Source: Heliopora coerulea (taxonomy: Eukaryota > Cnidaria > Anthozoa > Scleralcyonacea > Helioporidae). From it: a stretch of 64,000 bases of DNA. The DNA lies in NCBI GenBank assembly GCA_030142905.1, contig JASJOG010000008.1, forward strand, positions 3,162,001 to 3,226,000. The letters run 5' to 3'. The notes beneath the pieces were generated by a model. The model searched no databases, was not told where the DNA came from, and worked only from the letters and a program-made list of their open reading frames with translations. The translations under genes were made by a program, and so were the position numbers. This document shows, in pieces, positions 40,401-49,079 of this stretch (position 1 is the first letter of the stretch; each line of letters opens with the position of its first letter).

Positions 40401-43400
40401 CTAGAAGAGAATTGACTCCTTTCAAAGCTGTTTAAATTAACACGAGATTAATATTTACACCACAGCTTGATCATTTTTTGGAGGACTTCCGCCGGTAGAT
40501 GGAGTTGGAGGGAATATGAGAAGATGCATAAGATATGTTCTAGCATATACACAATCAGAGGTACCGACAATGAACTGGACATGTCATTCCTCACTTATTC
40601 CTTGTTTTCGCATAACCAGTTATTTGGCACATAAAATCTCTAGTTCTCTCGGACTGTTTATACCTTGGATGAATTGGTGTCTGTTGACTTCGTAGCCCAC
40701 TTCACCACAATCTTCACCAATCTTGCCATCACAGTTGCCGTAGTGAGACTAAGACAGGATATTACTTGCCTTACACCAAAGAATCTCTTGTATGGAATTG
40801 AGAAAACGCATGATTTCATGTCTCAACCTAACTAGTTTTGTGAATGAAGGCACCTTCTATCATCTGGGACTTGGAAGAGCTATGAGTTCCCTACTTTCTG
40901 CTTTTGTTGCTAATTTATTTGTGCATCACGGTAGACAAATAGTTCGTACCTGCCAAATCATTATTTTGGAAAAAAGGTGTCTAATGACGTGAACTAAAAG
41001 AGAAATTCTTTTGCACAGTTTTAAATTTGATAGAGCCTTCGATTCAATTTACGTTCGAATGAGATAACGAACTATAATTATGCTTACCATTTTAGTAGTT
41101 GCTAAAATGATAGGCCGTAGGAGTTGGGCGATTAGAGTATACCAAAACCCAACACATACTGACAAGCAACTCTCCGTCGAGACTCAATATCCCATTTGTC
41201 GGAAGAAGTCCATCTACGGATTTTTGTTTCAAAGTTTAATTCTTGTGATTTTAATTTATGTTACGATTTTAGAATTGTGATTCAAATTTTTGTTGTGATT
41301 TTAGAAAACCATTTAGTTCCGACGTTAGGGAACGCGAGCGAAATTCCCATGATTTCCTAAAACACTGTTTAAAACAAATTTCACGATCATTCAAAAACTT
41401 TGAGAATAATCGATTTTGCGATTCTTCCGCATATTTAAGCGAATTTTTGGTAGTTTCATCGGTAAAGTTGCCCTAAATTATCGAAACCTAAGGATTGTAT
41501 TGCGAAGGAACAGAGACCACTATTCTGTGCAACGATGTAATCAGGACTAGATCTACAAGACGTGGAATTACAGTTTGGAATTCGTTTAAAAGAACGCTGG
41601 GAGGTGGTTTTCTTCCAAGAAAAAAAAAATTCTGATTTGTCGGAATATGATTGCGAGATGAAACTCCAAAATTATTAATAACGGCCAATCCCACAGTACT
41701 ATCAGACATGCTATTTCGAGGCATGGCATATGAATAGTGTCCAACGGCCAATGTATCGTGTGAACAAGGTTTATTGCTATGCAGAGTGGTTTACATGAGG
41801 GTATGAAAAGGGGATTTCATCCTCACAACGGTTATATTCTCTATAATGAACCATTATAACAATCATTATCATTCAGTCGCATTAATTATAACAATTGTTT
41901 TTAATCCTGAATTTTAATTCATTTTGAATTGCAATTGTGAATTTAGCAAAGGATGATATGGCCTGAAGGTCTTCTTGATAATCATCTGTGAAAATAGCTT
42001 AACCAAAAATCTATTTCATGTTGTTATATTTTTGTTAGGAATGGAGACCATGGCAAACCACATGGCATTCACGCTACTGTCAATTTGCTTACACCCAGAT
42101 GTAGAACTCAGGTAAGGAATACATTCTTAGCTTACGAAAGCCACAAAGAGGTAGCACCGTTTTTTGTCCACAAATTAGAGACAACTTTGAATTAAAATAG
42201 AGTATACTGGTGATTTCTGTTTTATCGGGACTTGCACTAGATCGTTTTCGAAAGGGTTCGTTTGCGAAGGTCTGAGGCAGTTGATTATCCAACAGCTTTA
42301 TTAATTCCCGGTCAAGGTCTAGGTCGAAATGTAAGTGTACATCCACATCTACATCTTTGTTTGCTGCTACGTCTACGCCTATGTCTATGCCTATGTCTAC
42401 GCCCATATTTACAACGCTCATTCCAACACTTATACCTGTGCGTCAGAGTTATTACTGGGTATCTGTACTTATTCTATGTCTGTATCTATATTTCCGTTTA
42501 TGCGAGAGAAAACAAGCCGCGAACTGACTCGCGGAAATGGCCCAACAGTAACGTTGTTCACGACCAAAATAAGCCGCGGCTAATTTAAGTCATGAAAATG
42601 CTCATATAAATTCATTTGTTGTGGCTTATTTTAGCCTCAGTTTGTTTGCTGTCATGTAAGTGACCCTTACATGACAGTAACTGTTTATTCAGTTTTTCTT
42701 TTGAGTTTCTTTAGTTACCAATCAAGTTTTAAAGAAATTCACTGGAAATACGCATTCAAAAATTAATGCTGTCATTGACACAGATTTAAAAGTATGACTA
42801 GATCACTGTTCCTGCATACCATCCGAGCAGTTTTTAGGGTCTGTTTACATGAAGTCAGATTGAAATCTCAAGCCAATAGAAAAACCCGATCCGCTCGAAT
42901 AATAATAATCATAATCATAATAATAACAATAATAATAATTATTATTATTATTTTTCAGTGTTATTGTGATTTAGCTTTTGACAAACTAAAATGAAGATGA
43001 GAGCCCAGCTCAAAATTCGGAGATGTAATGTCATCACACTCAGGAATTATAGTAATCAATCCTCTTCCAAGTTATCAATAGTTATAACTTAATAATTTAT
43101 AATAAGTTATCAATTTATAATAAGTTACTTATAATAACTTATTTATAATTTATACTTTATTTATACTTATTTATAATAACTTTCATTTATTTATTTATTT
43201 ATAATATTTATTTCTTTATTTATAATAACTTATTTATAATTATAAGTTATCAATAGTTGCCTCTTAGTTATCAGTCCTCCTCCAAGGGGTCACCTCCTCA
43301 AAGGCATAATCTAAAATAGCTTCTCACACAACTTTACATATTAATAATCCTGACGAGAATGCAATAACATGAGTTTACGGTTTCTTCTGGGAGAGAATGA

Positions 43401-45692
43401 GTACAATAATAGTACAATAACAGCACAATAACAGCTGAATTTTGAGTCGGGCTCTCATCTTCATTTTACGTCTAAGACTTCCGCCGGGTAAATCTTTAGT
43501 GAACATTTTGACAAACTAATTGGGGACACTATTTAGAATAAAATAGGACAAAATAAATGTTTTACTGTATAGAGTAGTTTAAAGATAATATAGTTGTAAC
43601 ATGAAATGGTAGAACAAAATTCTAAATAGAATGTCAAAGTCAGTGCTAGGCAACATAGAACAAAGTCCGCAGCTCTGCCATCTATCTTCTATTGAACTAG
43701 CTATGTCCTTATTTCTAATGTAATATTTAAATAAACTGAGGCTAGGTATGTTCTTTTCTTTGTTGTCAAGTTTTGACCATATGTATTATCCTGTATATCT
43801 CGGCGAATGCTTGCTATATTTTATTGTATCAAACCGCGGTATGACGAAGTCACCATTTCTGGGATTATATCTCTTGTTACTCGTGTCAAACAATTCTGTT
43901 ATATTATCTGGTGCCACTCCGTTCTTTATTTTGTACAGGATGATTGCTATATCTTGACGTCTCCTATTGTACAGAGTGGGCAGTGTTGCTTGTTCTAACA
44001 GCTGTTGATACGGAGTCGTCCAGGTTAGATAAATAGCTCTATGAGCCCTCTTCTGAATACGCTCAAGCTGTCGTCTGTCGGAGGTTTTACAAGAATGCCA
44101 CACCAAATGGCATTAGGTTAAATATGGTAAGATTGATGTCTTGAAAAGTATGCGCTTAGATTTCCAGGAGTTAAGATTGTGCAGTCTCATTAATACCCTA
44201 GCTTTCTGGCTGGCCTTTCGATTTCTATTGTCTTCAGAAGTCAAGTCAGTCCTGCATCTCAATCCGATTGACTTCTCAATCCGCTTCACTTAGGTCAATT
44301 TGCTTCATGTAAACAATAAAGAGACGTTTAACTGGAATGGATTGGAAATTAATTAATATTTCAAAGTCAAGTCAGATTTCGTCAAATTCAAATGTCGATC
44401 CGGCCGTATGTAAACAGCCTCTTAGTTATCGATCCTCCTCCAAGGAGTCACCTCGTCAATGGCATAATCTAAAATAGCTTCTCACACAACTTTACACATT
44501 AATAGTCCTGACAAGAATGCAATAACTTGAGTTTATGGTCTCCTCTGAGAGAGAATGTGTACAATAACAGTATCCAGTTGTCATTTGATGGATGAGACAT
44601 GCAGTTCACTCTAAAGACGCAGTTACACTGTCCAATATTATAATAACAGTTATAATTAGCCTAATAGTGGTGTGGATGAATACATTGGAAGAAATAAAAG
44701 CCTTGGCATATGATTGATTTAGTAATGTGATTGGGTGATTCGCTGGTGAATTTTTGATGACTTCTTGACGTTAAATCACTCATAGTAAAAGAAATATGGT
44801 GCAATAATCCGCTGCTACACGTGCGTTTCTTTTTAGTCTACCAATTGTTATACAAGTGTATGCAATAGCCCAAGGATTGTCTACGCAGCAGAATTTTTCT
44901 TTGTGATTCGCTTGATTCAGTCCGCGAGGCATTCGCGAGTTCAGTCTATACATCAGGAAGACAGACATGAGACGTTAAATCACTCCTGTAACAGTGGCTT
45001 TAATGGTCGTATTGTTCCCTAACGCGTTCAGCGCGGTGAAGTGCTGGACTTATACCTATAGGCGAGTAGGAACAAAGTTTCTACTAAATGTTTGTAGCCA
45101 ATTTTGGTACTAAGACTTTTCATCTGGTGCCAATAGCAAGTTGGGTACGTTCAAGTATAACTGAAAAGTGAATTTTCTTTCATGAAAGAAATTTCTTTTT
45201 AGATTAAAAAAGGAGCTTAATGACGTTATTGGTGAGCGAAAGGAGGTTTCTGCAGAAGACATTCGTTCCCTTCCTTATCTTGAAAATGTTCTGAAAGAAG
45301 CTTTACGCTTGCATCCGCCAACAACCGCAGTGACAAGAATAACGGAAAGAGACATGCGACTTGGTGACGTTTTGATTCCAGCTAATACACCGATCATGGT
45401 CAACCCGTTTGTTCTTCAACATCACCCCGACTATTGGGACAATCCACACACTTTTCAACCAGATAGGTTTGATTACGTTGATAAATTGCACCCATATGCT
45501 TATTTTCCTTTCTCGCTGGGTCCTCGTCGCTGCATTGGAGCCTCTTTTGCGGAATTGGAGGTGAAGTTGGTGATTGTTCGATTGTTGAAAAGATTTGCGT
45601 TTGATTTATTACCTGGCCAAAGTCTTGATGTCGCAGAAGGTATCTCATTTTGTCCAACAAACTGGGTTCGTTGTACCCTCAAGCCATTATAA
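30849..45692 (+). CDS. cytochrome P450, CYP46A1-like (cholesterol 24-hydroxylase type)
   Basis: A microsomal haem monooxygenase, 507 codons in four exons: 30849-31487, 39005-39326, 42039-42111 and 45203-45692. Phases 0, 1 and 2 agree at the three GT-AG introns (about 7.5, 2.7 and 3.1 kb). An N-terminal membrane anchor (residues about 11-44) is followed by the proline hinge HIPGPTRSSF (51-60). Then come C-helix WESKR (153-157), I-helix GGMETM (320-325, threonine kept; the usual Ala-Gly start is Gly-Gly), K-helix EALR (377-380), FQPDRF (429-434) and the haem-binding FSLGPRRCIG with cysteine 455. Length and alignment by eye follow human CYP46A1 (500 residues), including the segments around the I helix (NHMAFTLLSICLHP) and C-terminus. 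By family knowledge it would oxidise sterols or related lipids in the endoplasmic reticulum; the exact substrate is unknown. Cnidarian CYP3-clan or CYP4-clan enzymes are the alternative assignment. Confidence 0.9.
32686..32765 (+). repeat. tRNA-like module, probably a SINE head
   Basis: The D arm (TAGCTCAATTGGTAGAGC) and T arm (GAGTTCGAATCCC) match pol III A and B boxes well. The ends GTTGA and TCAAC pair, but the stem before the D arm is about three bases too long and carries mismatches, and the anticodon arm is irregular. I read it as a tRNA-derived SINE or tRNA pseudogene in P450 intron 1, followed by a short palindrome (CTTTACCAAGGTAAAG). Confidence 0.5.
33147..33293. mobile_element. short Mutator-type MITE, about 147 bp
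   Basis: Inverted arms of 36 bases (33148-33183 and 33258-33293; 29 of 36 match) begin AGCCTGCGGT. A 10-base direct repeat, ATCCTATTAC, flanks the unit at 33137-33146 and 33294-33303 and fits a Mutator-like target duplication. It lies in P450 intron 1 and overlaps a short open frame (33005-33322) that should therefore not be called a gene. Confidence 0.65.
35247..35349. repeat. 49-bp hairpin inside the LINE
   Basis: The left arm (GAAAAATAGCGACATCTTGG and on) is repeated inverted after a 5-base loop (TACTC) with only four mismatches in 49. It lies within the endonuclease remnant of the LINE and breaks its reading frame. No gene function is apparent; it may be a tiny snapback insertion or an inverted local duplication made during repair. 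Confidence 0.8.
36353..36707. mobile_element. CAAC-rich MITE, copy 2, inserted in the LINE
   Basis: Starts CTGGCCAAAC like copy 1 at 13385 and preserves the same internal order (GTGCAACAATGTT, GAGAACAAAAGAAATGTTGAA, GTGGCCAAACGCGTTCA). The right end is shorter than in copy 1, so it looks truncated. It interrupts the LINE reverse-transcriptase region after GVFQNDI, so it inserted later than the LINE. Confidence 0.7.
37172..37782. mobile_element. non-autonomous hAT element, 611 bp, inserted in the LINE
   Basis: Ends CAGTGCCAC and (inverted) CAGTGGCAGGTCCAGGG are hAT-like. A perfect 8-bp target duplication, ACGACTCT, lies at 37164-37171 and 37783-37790. Taking out the element and one duplication rejoins the LINE C-terminal region in a single frame across NRRL and DIAVLMYN, an internal check on the boundaries. 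No transposase is encoded. Confidence 0.85.
39005..39326 (+). CDS. P450 exon 2 (F helix to start of I helix)
   Basis: 322 bases, entry phase 0, exit phase 1, acceptor TAATTGCAG, donor GTATGA. It begins TAFSMDMD, aligning with the AAFGMET region of CYP46A1, and ends in the I helix at LVFG with the next glycine codon split by the intron. Confidence 0.88.
42039..42111 (+). CDS. P450 exon 3 (I-helix oxygen-activation motif)
   Basis: A 73-base exon that completes GGMETM and encodes ANHMAFTLLSICLHPDVEL. Acceptor TTTGTTAG, donor GTAAGG, exit phase 2. It carries the conserved acid-threonine pair (Glu323-Thr324) used for oxygen activation in P450s. Too short to be found by open-frame length; recognised by motif and phase. 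Confidence 0.88.
42335..42420. repeat. six-base minisatellite
   Basis: Imperfect repeats of the words CTACGC, CTATGT and CCTATG over about 85 bases in P450 intron 3; open frames crossing it are artefacts. Confidence 0.7.
42900..42952. repeat. AAT/ATT trinucleotide run
   Basis: Runs of AAT and then ATT units, forming a weak inverted simple repeat in P450 intron 3. Confidence 0.85.
42988..43467. mobile_element. inverted-repeat element (MITE-like), 480 bp
   Basis: The left end AAAATGAAGATGAGAGCCC with AAAATTC is mirrored at the right by GAATTTTGAGTCGGGCTC and ATCTTCATTTT. The interior is a TTATAATAAC-rich tract (43080-43260). A 13-base direct repeat (TTTTGACAAACTA) occurs at 42976-42988 and 43506-43518, slightly outside the arms; whether it is a target duplication is unclear. 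Confidence 0.55.
43261..43411 (+). repeat. 150-bp direct repeat, copy 1
   Basis: CTCTTAGTTATC, TCCTCCTCCAAGG, CATAATCTAAAATAGCTTCT and on through GAGAGAATG repeat at 44419-44570 with about a dozen differences. Part of the repeat-rich P450 intron 3. Confidence 0.8.
43650..44215 (-). mobile_element. LINE 3' fragment, minus strand
   Basis: Reading on the minus strand gives ASQKARVLMRLHNLNSWK, CHLVWHSCKTSDRRQLERIQ, LPTLYNRRRQDIAIILYK, YNPRNGDFVIPRFDTIKYSK and WSKLDNKEKNIPSLSLFK: the reverse-transcriptase C-terminal region of the same LINE family as at 37.0-38.1 kb. 5'-truncated, with two or three stops. It is antisense to the P450 within intron 3. Confidence 0.8.
44419..44570 (+). repeat. 150-bp direct repeat, copy 2
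   Basis: Second copy of the unit at 43261-43411, starting at the same CCTCTTAGTTATC word. A TGTAAACAG word directly before it is mirrored by CTGTTTACATGA at about 42842, suggesting both copies belong to a larger composite transposon around the LINE fragment. Confidence 0.75.
45203..45692 (+). CDS. P450 exon 4 (K helix, haem-binding loop, C-terminus)
   Basis: 490 bases including the stop; entry phase 2, acceptor TTCTTTTTAG. It encodes LKKELNDVIGERKEV, the ExxR motif EALR, the FQPDRF meander and the cysteine haem ligand in FSLGPRRCIG, followed by the usual L helix (AELEVKLVIVRLLKRF). Confidence 0.93.
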
Positions 45693-45771
45693 TGTAAGGT
45701 TGTTTAATACGCTTAAGCTAAGTTTAGATTATACATGTACGACCACGATTGTATAATCCCAATGGTGTTTA

Positions 45772-45777
45772 AATAAA
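45772..45777 (+). terminator. polyadenylation signal of the P450 gene
   Basis: AATAAA lies 80 bases past the P450 stop codon, just before the TTGG/CTGG microsatellite; no other signal is closer. Confidence 0.6.
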
Positions 45778-45785
45778 CGTTTTTC

Positions 45786-45913
45786 ATTGGCTGGCTGGCT
45801 GGTTGGCTGGCTGGTTGGTTGGCTGGCTGGCTGGCTGGCTGGTGGATTGGTTGGTTGGTTGGTTGATTGGTTGGTTGATTGGTTGGCTGATTGGTTGGTT
45901 GGTTGGTTGGTTA
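45786..45913. repeat. (TTGG/CTGG)n tandem repeat
   Basis: About 30 tetranucleotide units of GGCT, GGTT and GATT immediately downstream of the P450 poly(A) signal. Confidence 0.95.
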
Positions 45914-46570
45914 TGCTCGAAAGCTTGTAGTTAAATTAGTACTACAGAGTTGTCTGAAGTAAAAGTTATATTCCGGTGTCTAACAGGCTAGAAATTCACT
46001 TTTTGAATAAAAATTAATCACATTGTTATGTACTTGTCATCCTGTATTTTCTTGAACACTGCTACAGCCATAAAAATCATAAATTGAACGAAAGGGGGCA
46101 TTGGCCTTTCAATTCGAGGTGATGTCACACGAAACGATTCCTAACGACGATTCTTATATAAAATTGCATTCATCAACTTCATTTCCATTACGAATTGTCG
46201 TCGAAAATCGTTTTGTGTTTTAAACATCGCCTTCAGTCATCCTAACAGCAGGTAACCAATTAGGCATCACCGTGTTTGGCTTTTTCTATTTTTTTGTCGG
46301 CCGCGACGAATATCCAATCAGCGAAATTGCTCGGCGACCAATCCACCAAAACAGCTTCAAACTGGAGCAAAGCTGCTGTAACTAAACGTCCTGAATCAAT
46401 ATACCCGGAATGTATGAAAGACTCGGTCGGGAAACTTTTTAGGAAAGTTCTTGAATACAAGCATAAGCAGTTTACCAAAGAACAATATTAAGCTGATCAG
46501 CACATTTCTATTAATTTGGATCGTAACATATCTTTGGAATCCATCCCCTCCAGTTACGTCTATACACATA

Positions 46571-46621
<51 letters not shown>
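46571..46621. repeat. (TA)n microsatellite
   Basis: About 25 uninterrupted TA units. Open frames crossing this give alternating Tyr-Ile protein and are artefacts. Confidence 0.95.
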
Positions 46622-46624
<3 letters not shown>

Positions 46625-46628
46625 TAGT

Positions 46629-46663
46629 TTGACAAATTGGTGAAGGAAATATCGAGTGCCCAT
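46629..46663 (+). repeat. 35-bp direct repeat, left copy
   Basis: TTGACAAATTGGTGAAGGAA and the following 15 bases (to GAGTGCCCAT) recur exactly at 46896-46930. The two copies bracket a tRNA-like module. Confidence 0.9.
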
Positions 46664-46707
46664 AATCCTCGACTTTTTAAGACCTAACCGGGACCTGTTG
46701 CGAAAAT

Positions 46708-46791
46708 GTAACGTTGGCCTTCCGGCTGGGAATCGAACCCGCGACCCCGCGAATCTAGTGCGATGCTCTGCCAACTGAGCTACGGAGGCCG
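46708..46791 (-). repeat. tRNA-like SINE module on the minus strand
   Basis: The minus strand carries a good A box (TAGCTCAGTTGGCAGAGC) and B box (GGTTCGATTCCC) with outer pairing GGCC/GGCC, but it has mismatches in the acceptor and anticodon stems and no consistent anticodon. A tRNA-derived SINE or tRNA pseudogene. The conceptual protein on this strand (VAQLAEHRTRFAGS) is the well-known false translation of tRNA-like DNA. Confidence 0.6.
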
Positions 46792-46895
46792 TTGTCAAGA
46801 GCATGGCCACAAGTTCATTATTTTATGAGGTGGGCTCACCGATTCCGTGAAGAGATTATTTAGAAACATTAGCACCTTCCTTCAAATATTATAAG

Positions 46896-46930
46896 TTGAC
46901 AAATTGGTGAAGGAAATATCGAGTGCCCAT
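46896..46930 (+). repeat. 35-bp direct repeat, right copy
   Basis: Identical to 46629-46663 over 35 bases. Both copies are adjacent to AT/TA microsatellite sequence. Confidence 0.9.
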
Positions 46931-46994
46931 ATTTATACATATATATACCTTATATATATACAGTATATATATACAGTATATGTATGTATATACA

Positions 46995-47029
<35 letters not shown>

Positions 47030-47055
47030 TATATATATACATATATATATATATA
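46931..47055. repeat. TA-rich microsatellite
   Basis: TA and TATG units with a CAGTATA variant, continuing from the direct repeat to the start of the Penelope-like element region. Confidence 0.9.
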
Positions 47056-47187
47056 AATCCAACAAAATGTAGCCGGAAAACTACACAAGTGACCTGAATA
47101 GATAGAGCGCTCGATACCGCTATAGATAGAGCGAAAATGACACAAATGGAGACATATTTAGCTGTCGCTACTCCGAGTTTCGCGGGA

Positions 47188-47231
47188 GTTGCCTGATGAT
47201 CGCCAAAGCGCGTGAAACTCGGAGTAGTGAC
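47188..47231 (+). ncRNA. hammerhead ribozyme motif, upstream copy
   Basis: The catalytic core CTGATGA (47193-47199) and GAAA (47214-47217) is joined by helix II (CGC/GCG). A minimal helix III (ACT, loop CGG, AGT) is followed by the expected U-A before the cleavage site (after 47226). Helix I pairs GC-type bases around GTTGC and GTGAC with wobble pairs, weaker than in the downstream copy. A type I hammerhead with a very short helix III is the form described in Penelope-like elements. Confidence 0.8.
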
Positions 47232-47270
47232 AGCTAAATATGAAAACCAAACCAACAATAGACGAAGTAG

Positions 47271-48056
47271 AAACAGACACGTGATCTGGTACAACCCCCC
47301 ATACACCAAAAACGTTAAATCGAACATCGGCAGACAATTTCTTAGTCTAATAGACAAACACTTCCCAGCTACTAACAGACTTCATAAACTTTTTAACAGA
47401 AACACGGTGAAAATATGCCATAGCTGTATGGAAAACTATAATTATGTTATACGCGGACAGAACAACCGCATTCTTCGAAATAGACACCGTGCAAGCACCA
47501 ATAAGAATAACACAAACACTGACACAGACAGACCAAATTCTGACACAAACGCAAACGACAAAGTTAGTAAAGCAAGCTCCAACAACAACACAAACACACG
47601 TGAAAACGGTATCAACAGCAACAGCGACAATTCATGCAACTGCAGACACAAAAACGAATGCCCAACCTTGGGAAACTGCCTGGCAAAAAGCGTCGTCTAC
47701 AAAGCCGAAGTAAAGACCCCCATAATGGATCAACGAAAAGGTACATCGGCATGACAGTAAACGACTTCAAGCATCGTTACCGCAACCACCTGAAGTCCTT
47801 CCGAAACATACAGTACGCCAACGAAACAGAACTTTCCAAATACATTTGGCGACTGAAGATGGAAAACCGGGAATACCAAATAAAATTATCAATCGTTAAG
47901 CACGCAAGCTCATACAAATACGGCTCAAGAAGATGCAATTTTTGCCTTGAAGAAAAAATGTTTATCCTGAAATCAAACAAGAAAAACTTGCCGAACAAAA
48001 GATCTGAACTATTCTCTTCATGCAGACATACATATTATGATTCGCTGGCCAGCTGA
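47271..48056 (+). pseudogene. Penelope-like GIY-YIG domain, frameshifted
   Basis: Frame 1 covers residues up to VVYKAEVK; the reading then continues in another frame from about 47730 (GSTKRYIGMT) to the stop at 48056. The catalytic tyrosine pair of GIY-YIG is represented by VVY and YIG with the helix arginine in FKHRYRNH. The Asn/Thr-rich linker (about 47510-47630) is low-complexity and probably a replication-slippage region. No reverse-transcriptase palm motifs are present upstream, so it could not move itself. Confidence 0.85.
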
Positions 48057-48137
48057 TTGCGGGCACTACAGCATCACAGTTAATTTTAGACAATTTGACC
48101 CATATTATGTAAATGAATAGTAGAAGAGAACTGTCAG

Positions 48138-48183
48138 TTGCCTGATGATCGTGTTGTAGACACGTGAAACTCCGAGTAGCAAA
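48138..48183 (+). ncRNA. hammerhead ribozyme motif, downstream copy
   Basis: All parts are intact: helix I TTGC/GCAA, core CTGATGA (48142-48148), helix II CGTGT/ACACG with loop TGTAG, GAAA (48166-48169), helix III of three pairs (ACT, CCG, AGT) and the cleavage trinucleotide GTA (cleavage expected after 48179). It is oriented with the element and lies 950 bases after the first copy, so a tandem transcript could be cut to unit length. Confidence 0.85.
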
Positions 48184-48209
48184 CGCTCTTCTAACTTTAT
48201 TAAAGTTAC

Positions 48210-48210
<1 letters not shown>

Positions 48211-48258
<48 letters not shown>

Positions 48259-48300
48259 TATATATATACATATATACATACACGTATATACCTATATACA
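48211..48300. repeat. TA microsatellite after the Penelope-like element
   Basis: About 20 TA units with CA and CG interruptions. Similar TA-rich runs flank the other side of the element, a usual landing context for these elements. Confidence 0.9.
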
Positions 48301-48871
48301 CATGTACATTTGTTCGAATAAACATGATGTAATATATGTATATATATTAAAACATACATATACTGTATACTTGTATACATGTACACATATACACATCGAT
48401 TACGTATTAACCGAGTGTGAGGTCTGTACGAAAAAATCAGAAGGAAAATACTTTCCCGTACAGACCGAACAGACGAAGTTAATAAGGAATTTATTATATG
48501 GCTTTTGGTTCCTTTCTTTATCACTTTTAATGAACGTTTTAGTTCGTGAGTTAGTAGCTTAGGATTGCTTGCTTGTTTTTACCTATTACTTCGTGTCTTT
48601 TTGTATTAATTTATCTAGTTTTCTGTTTAGAATCACTGTTGAGAAGATTTAACTACTTTTTTCGTTAGTTTGTTACCGTAAACCTTCTGTAAAACATCCC
48701 CGAATCTGGGTTGTTTGTCTCCAAATCAAGTCGGAAATTTTTCCTCCAAAACTTGCCGGTCTATGTGAAAAACATATTGCATGGCCAGGCAGCCAATCAG
48801 TGTACGTCATTTTTCATGCGGATCGGATTCCAAAAAAAATGTGCGTGTAGTCGCTCTCCCGGCGTATCCCT

Positions 48872-48994
48872 CTGTCCCTTGCTATACCTTGAGTGTTAAC
48901 AGGTATAGCAAGAGACAGAGTGATAACGAGAGTGTTAACAGGTATAGCAAGGAACAGAGTATTAACTCTTTGCCGGCGGCGTGAGACTTACATC

Positions 48995-49028
<34 letters not shown>

Positions 49029-49075
49029 TGTCTAACGCCAGACAATTTTACTCGTCAAAGGGGGAGCTCCCGCCT
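48872..49075 (+). repeat. complex tandem and inverted repeat cluster
   Basis: GTGTTAACAGGTATAGCAAG recurs with a 39-base period at 48892 and 48931, and its reverse complement (CTTGCTATACCT) precedes it at about 48879. Then TTTTACTCTGTCTAACGCC occurs twice with a 26-base period before GGGGGAGCTCCC. The second part has a diverged relative at 62224-62320, so it belongs to a dispersed family. Confidence 0.8.
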
Positions 49076-49079
49076 CGAA

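Larger units (their letters stand above)
47159..48183 (+). mobile_element. 5'-truncated Penelope-like element with terminal ribozymes
   Basis: Only the C-terminal GIY-YIG part of the Penelope-like reverse-transcriptase protein remains. Linker motifs are IWYNPPYTKNVKSNIG, LIDKHFP, NTVKICHSCMENY, CNCRHKNECPTLGNCLAKSV and VVYKAEV. The endonuclease core is RYIGMTVNDFKHRYRNHLKS followed by LSKYIWRLK and C-terminal CNFCLEEK. The frame changes near 47725-47740, between VVYKAEV and YIGMT, so it is a pseudogene. The 5' boundary is the ribozyme-bearing hairpin at 47159 and the 3' boundary is the second ribozyme ending at 48183; both ribozymes point the same way, as in the repeated ends of these elements. 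Confidence 0.85.

Noticed and set aside
46511..46810. 99-codon minus-strand frame containing VAQLAEHRTR
   Set aside because: This is the familiar false translation of a tRNA-like sequence fused to a TA microsatellite.
48105..48562. Tyr/Ile-rich open frames on both strands
   Set aside because: Generated by TA microsatellites; no real coding potential.
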